Assembly: GCA_037176905.1 (NCBI GenBank)
Contig: JBBBWG010027668.1
Location: 1-37,829 of the forward strand
Length of the DNA stretch: 37,829 nucleotides
Direction: 5' to 3'
Source of the DNA: Azolla pinnata
Taxonomy: Eukaryota > Streptophyta > Polypodiopsida > Salviniales > Salviniaceae
In this document: positions 35,119 through 37,829 of the stretch, piece by piece
Numbering within the stretch: the first letter of the stretch is position 1
Layout of the letters: the number at the start of each line of letters is the position of its first letter
Notes under the pieces: generated by a model
Seen by the model: only the letters and a program-made list of their open reading frames with translations
Told to the model about the DNA's origin: nothing
Database searches by the model: none
Program-made: the position numbers and the translations under genes

Positions 35119-36606
35119 CGGGGATCGTGAGCAAGAAGAATCTGTTACCATCTCATCGTGTATTTTTTGGTGTGTGGGTTTTGCACTCGATGTGTGCTCA
35201 GTTTGTTTTGTCTTTTTGATCTCGATCGAGAATCGGATGCAGCGAAACCGTATATAAATGCCGAGTCAGATTCTCTCTTTTTTTCAGGAGCAGCGATGCG
35301 ATCCAGGAGATGCTTCGATTTGATGCTCGACTGCGCTTTGCAATTGGAACCGTAGAATCAAAAAGTCTGTCTTTTTTGTGGTTGCATATATACATTTATA
35401 CATTTATACATACATACATACATACATATATACCTATATCCTTTTCATCATCGTGTAATCGTGCATTTTAGATTTGTATACATCGACGCTTGTATTGGAT
35501 TGGATCGATGAATGGATCGATGGATCGAATGCATGAATGGATGGCAGGTTTTGGAATACCAATTTTAAAGTTGTGGGCCTGGTTTTTTTCCGGTTTTGCG
35601 TTCTAAGAGAAATTTGCAACCATGGTATACATGGTTGGGTGTGTTCTATAGTGAGTGATCTGTACACAGAGACACGTAGATCTTCTCAAATCGATTCGAA
35701 TCAACACCAGTCTTAAGCTCTCGCAACTTTAGCTTGTAGCAGAGCTTGCTTTGGTATTCATCCTATCTTGTATCGGTATTCATCCTATCTTGCAATCCCT
35801 TTACCTTTCCGCTCTTTCTGCTGTTTAGAATCGTTTTCGTATCTCGGATGCTGGTGGCTCACTCACTCTTTTGAGTGGAGGTTGATGTGTTATATTTTTT
35901 GCCTTCTGTATCTTGATGTGGGCGGAGGATGCTGCGGTCGATGTTTGGTGGGAAGATCCCGTTGTTTGTTTTCTGTATCTCGATGTTGATGTCGGTGGGA
36001 AAGAAGTATCAAAGGCGAGCGATGCTCGGAATTGTTCGATCTCTTTGATGTCGGCAGAGAATCACGCGTTGCTGCATCTGTTGTATCTGCAGCTGTTATA
36101 TGATCTGATGCCCCATGATTTCTTCTGAGGATTTTGATCTTGTCCGGTTTCATCTGCGAGCGCAAGCTCAATGAATGAGACAAGGGACAAGTGGGACCCC
36201 TAAGATATCTATCATTCAATGCCAGAATCGGCGCTCTGCTCGTAAATCGCCAGGACAAGAGTCCGATCCAGAAACAATGCAATGCCCGATGAGCGATTTT
36301 GTTTTATTTTTTTTACCGATGCAATCCAGAAGAGAGTGGAAGAGGGCCAGAAGGGAAGAAGAAGCAGTTGTTTTTTACAGTGTCCGGAGGGTGGAACCGT
36401 ATGCATGCATGCAGGCTATTCTGTGGACACATCTGGGACACAAAAACCCGCTCTCACTTCGAAGTCGACGAATCGGAAATCACGTGATGGGCGGTACAAA
36501 GCCAGCGCATTGATTGCGAGCAAAGAAGACGAAACAAGAAAGTACGGGGAAGGTGCCGCCGTCGCCAACGTGCGCAGAGTCAAACTCGGCAGAGCGGCTA
36601 CTGTTC
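35119..36606. other. 3' UTR of the LC8-like gene and intergenic region
   Basis: The 3' UTR follows the TGA at 35116-35118; its end is not obvious. Small repeats are present: TACA words at 35395-35432, ATGGATCGA-like repeats at about 35505-35542, and a 21-bp direct repeat around 35752-35795 (GGTATTCATCCTATCTTG twice). No gene recognised. Near the right end a CACGTG G-box (36481) and a CATGCATGCA motif (about 36402-36412) lie upstream of the lipid-transfer gene. Confidence 0.4.
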
Positions 36607-37082
36607 GTGATGCAACAAGAAGCAGAAGCAGAAGCAGAAGCAGAAGCAGAAGCAGAAGCAGAGGAAGATCTCACCTAACTGGAGAGAGTCAGTGTCTGTA
36701 TTAATGACGGGGAATGCGGCGTGGGGCAAGCCAAGCCAAGCCAGGCTCAGATGGGTTGCTATATAAACATGCAGTGATGACCCCAATCTGATAGAGCCAA
36801 GAAATCACTCTCATCTGAGTCCGAGCTTGAGCTTGAGCCCGGAGTCGGAAGCTTAAGAGTCGGAGCATTTGAGCTTGAGCTTGAGCATGAGCCTGAGCTT
36901 TTGAGCTTGAGATTGAACTGAGCCTAAGCCTGAGCTTTTGAGCTTGAGCTTGAACCCGAGCCTGAGCCTGAGGTCCGAATCGGAATCTGAATCTGAATCT
37001 GAATCTGTATCTGCATCTGTATCTGTATCTATCCACTTACCTGCCTAGAGCCAGCTAAGTCCTGTCTCCGTAAACTGTCACG
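36607..37082 (+). promoter_or_regulatory. promoter and repeat-rich 5' leader of the lipid-transfer-like gene
   Basis: An (AGAAGC)n repeat (about 36619-36661) precedes a good TATA box, TATATAAA at 36760-36767, so transcription likely starts near 36790. The leader then contains a GAGCTT hexanucleotide repeat (about 36823-36965) and a TCTGAA/TCTGTA repeat (about 36980-37030). An upstream ATG at 36887 would open a five-codon uORF ending in TGA at 36904. The main ATG is at 37083. Confidence 0.6.
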
Positions 37083-37829
37083 ATGTCGAAGGTGGCCATT
37101 GCTGCGTGCCTGCTCCTGATGCTGATGCTGATGGCCTCCGATAACGAGCATCATCAGCATCTAGCATCTGCTGCTAAATGCAGCGGCAACGAGCTCAACA
37201 GCGTGATCGGCGGCTGCGCGGGCACCGTCGTGAGCGGCGCCACGCCGGCCCTCGGATCGCCGTGCTGCAACGCGATCCGCGCCGTCAACTTCCCGTGCCT
37301 CTGCTCGCAGCTCGCGGCGTCGCCGTACGCGGGCTCCATCAACCCGTCGACCGCGTCGTCCATCAAGTCCTCGTGCCATGTGCAGACCCCCAAGGGCCTC
37401 CGATGCGCAGGTTTTCATGCGACTTCTGTCGATTATGCTTCTGTCGATTCTGCTTCTGCTGCTTCTGTTGATTCTGTTGATTCTGCTGCTTCTGTTGATT
37501 CTGCTTCTGCTGCTTCTGTTGATTCTGCTGCTTCTGCTTCTGCTTCTGCTTCTGTTGCTTCTGTTGTTTCCGCATTTGCTTCTGCTTCTACTTTTGCTTC
37601 TGCTTCTGTTGCTTCTGTTGTTTCCGCATTTGCTTCTGTTGCTTCTACTTCTGCTTCTGCTTCTACTGTTTCCACATTTGCTTCTATTGCTTCTGCTTCT
37701 GCTTCTACTGTTTCCGCATTTGCTTCTGTTGCTTCTACTTCTGCTTCTTCTACTTCTACTGTTTCCGCATTTGCTTCTATTGCTTCTGCTTCTGCTATTA
37801 CTGTTTCCGCATTTGCTTCTATTGCTTCT
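37083..37829 (+). CDS. non-specific lipid-transfer-like protein (8-cysteine motif) with Ser/Ala-rich tail, 3' end open
   Basis: Residues 1-19 (MSKVAIAACLLLMLMLMAS) look like a signal peptide, so the protein is probably secreted. Residues 32-108 hold the eight-cysteine motif of the plant LTP / seed-storage family: Cys33, 45, 61, 62, 72, 74, 98 and 108 (C-x11-C-x15-CC-x9-C-x-C-x23-C-x9-C), which forms a lipid-binding helical fold. Members bind or carry lipids to cuticle, suberin or membranes. The 8-Cys exon is strikingly GC-rich compared with its flanks. After Cys108 the frame runs on without a stop through a TTCTGC-type repeat that reads as Ser/Ala/Val/Asp-rich sequence, to residue 249 at the edge. 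An intron starting at the GTTTTC after CAG (37411) is an alternative, which would put the repeat outside the protein. The 8-Cys domain is firm; the tail is uncertain. Confidence 0.85.
   Translation, partial: MSKVAIAACLLLMLMLMASDNEHHQHLASAAKCSGNELNSVIGGCAGTVVSGATPALGSPCCNAIRAVNFPCLCSQLAASPYAGSINPSTASSIKSSCHVQTPKGLRCAGFHATSVDYASVDSASAASVDSVDSAASVDSASAASVDSAASASASASVASVVSAFASASTFASASVASVVSAFASVASTSASASTVSTFASIASASASTVSAFASVASTSASSTSTVSAFASIASASAITVSAFASIAS
37418..37829. repeat. TTCTGC hexanucleotide array with 42-54-bp higher-order units
   Basis: Starts as simple TTCTGC/TTCTGT words and becomes a higher-order repeat starting GTTTCCGCATTTGCTTCT at 37566, 37620, 37668 (with ACA), 37710, 37761 and 37803. 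Unit lengths are 54, 48, 42, 51 and 42 bp, all multiples of three. It continues beyond the right edge. Confidence 0.92.

Overview
This is nuclear DNA from a land plant. The window holds five protein-coding genes with GT-AG introns or none, TTTAGGG-type telomere-like repeats, and several plant-specific families (callose synthase, PLS-class PPR, an 8-cysteine lipid-transfer protein, a plant-type LC8 dynein light chain with an N-terminal extension). The PPR repeat style, the many microsatellites and the long introns make me favour a seed-free vascular plant (fern or lycophyte). That is inference from family resemblance, not proof.

Layout: (1) 958-10076, minus strand, is the 5' (N-terminal) third of a callose synthase gene of the GSL8/GSL10 type. 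I could place 17 exons, about 652 residues, all joining in phase; the catalytic part lies beyond the left edge. (2) 10077-12060 is its upstream region: a duplicated CTT/CTG triplet tract, a GC-rich patch, then a kilobase array of alternating purine-pyrimidine tetranucleotides. (3) 12060-14800 has no convincing functional gene but contains a tandemly duplicated, decayed fragment resembling exons 2-3 of the same callose synthase. (4) 14815-16818, minus strand, is an intronless PPR gene that stops at the end of its E1 motif. (5) 16912-18180 is an interstitial telomere-like repeat block. (6) 18360-20480 is AT-rich, with a degenerate minisatellite and a 425-bp inverted-repeat element that looks like a MITE. 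(7) 21012-25561, plus strand, is a five-exon DHHC protein S-acyltransferase. (8) 25562-29610 is gene-poor and carries a GATGGT array and a second purine-pyrimidine array, roughly the reverse complement of the first. (9) 30251-35118, plus strand, is a two-exon LC8-like dynein light chain gene with a 3.9-kb intron full of tandem repeats, including degenerate copies of the splice acceptor and start of its own second exon. (10) 37083 to the right edge, plus strand, is a secreted lipid-transfer-like protein whose eight-cysteine domain runs into a long Ser/Ala-rich repeat frame still open at the window end.

The genes do not form an obvious pathway. Callose synthase and the S-acyltransferase are membrane proteins, the LTP is predicted to be secreted, the PPR is predicted to be organellar, and the LC8 protein is cytoplasmic. 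The most unusual content is structural: pseudo-exon arrays in the LC8 intron, duplicated callose synthase fragments, and the two opposed purine-pyrimidine arrays about 16 kb apart. I see no CRISPR array, no rRNA or tRNA gene, and no new multi-gene system I can support.
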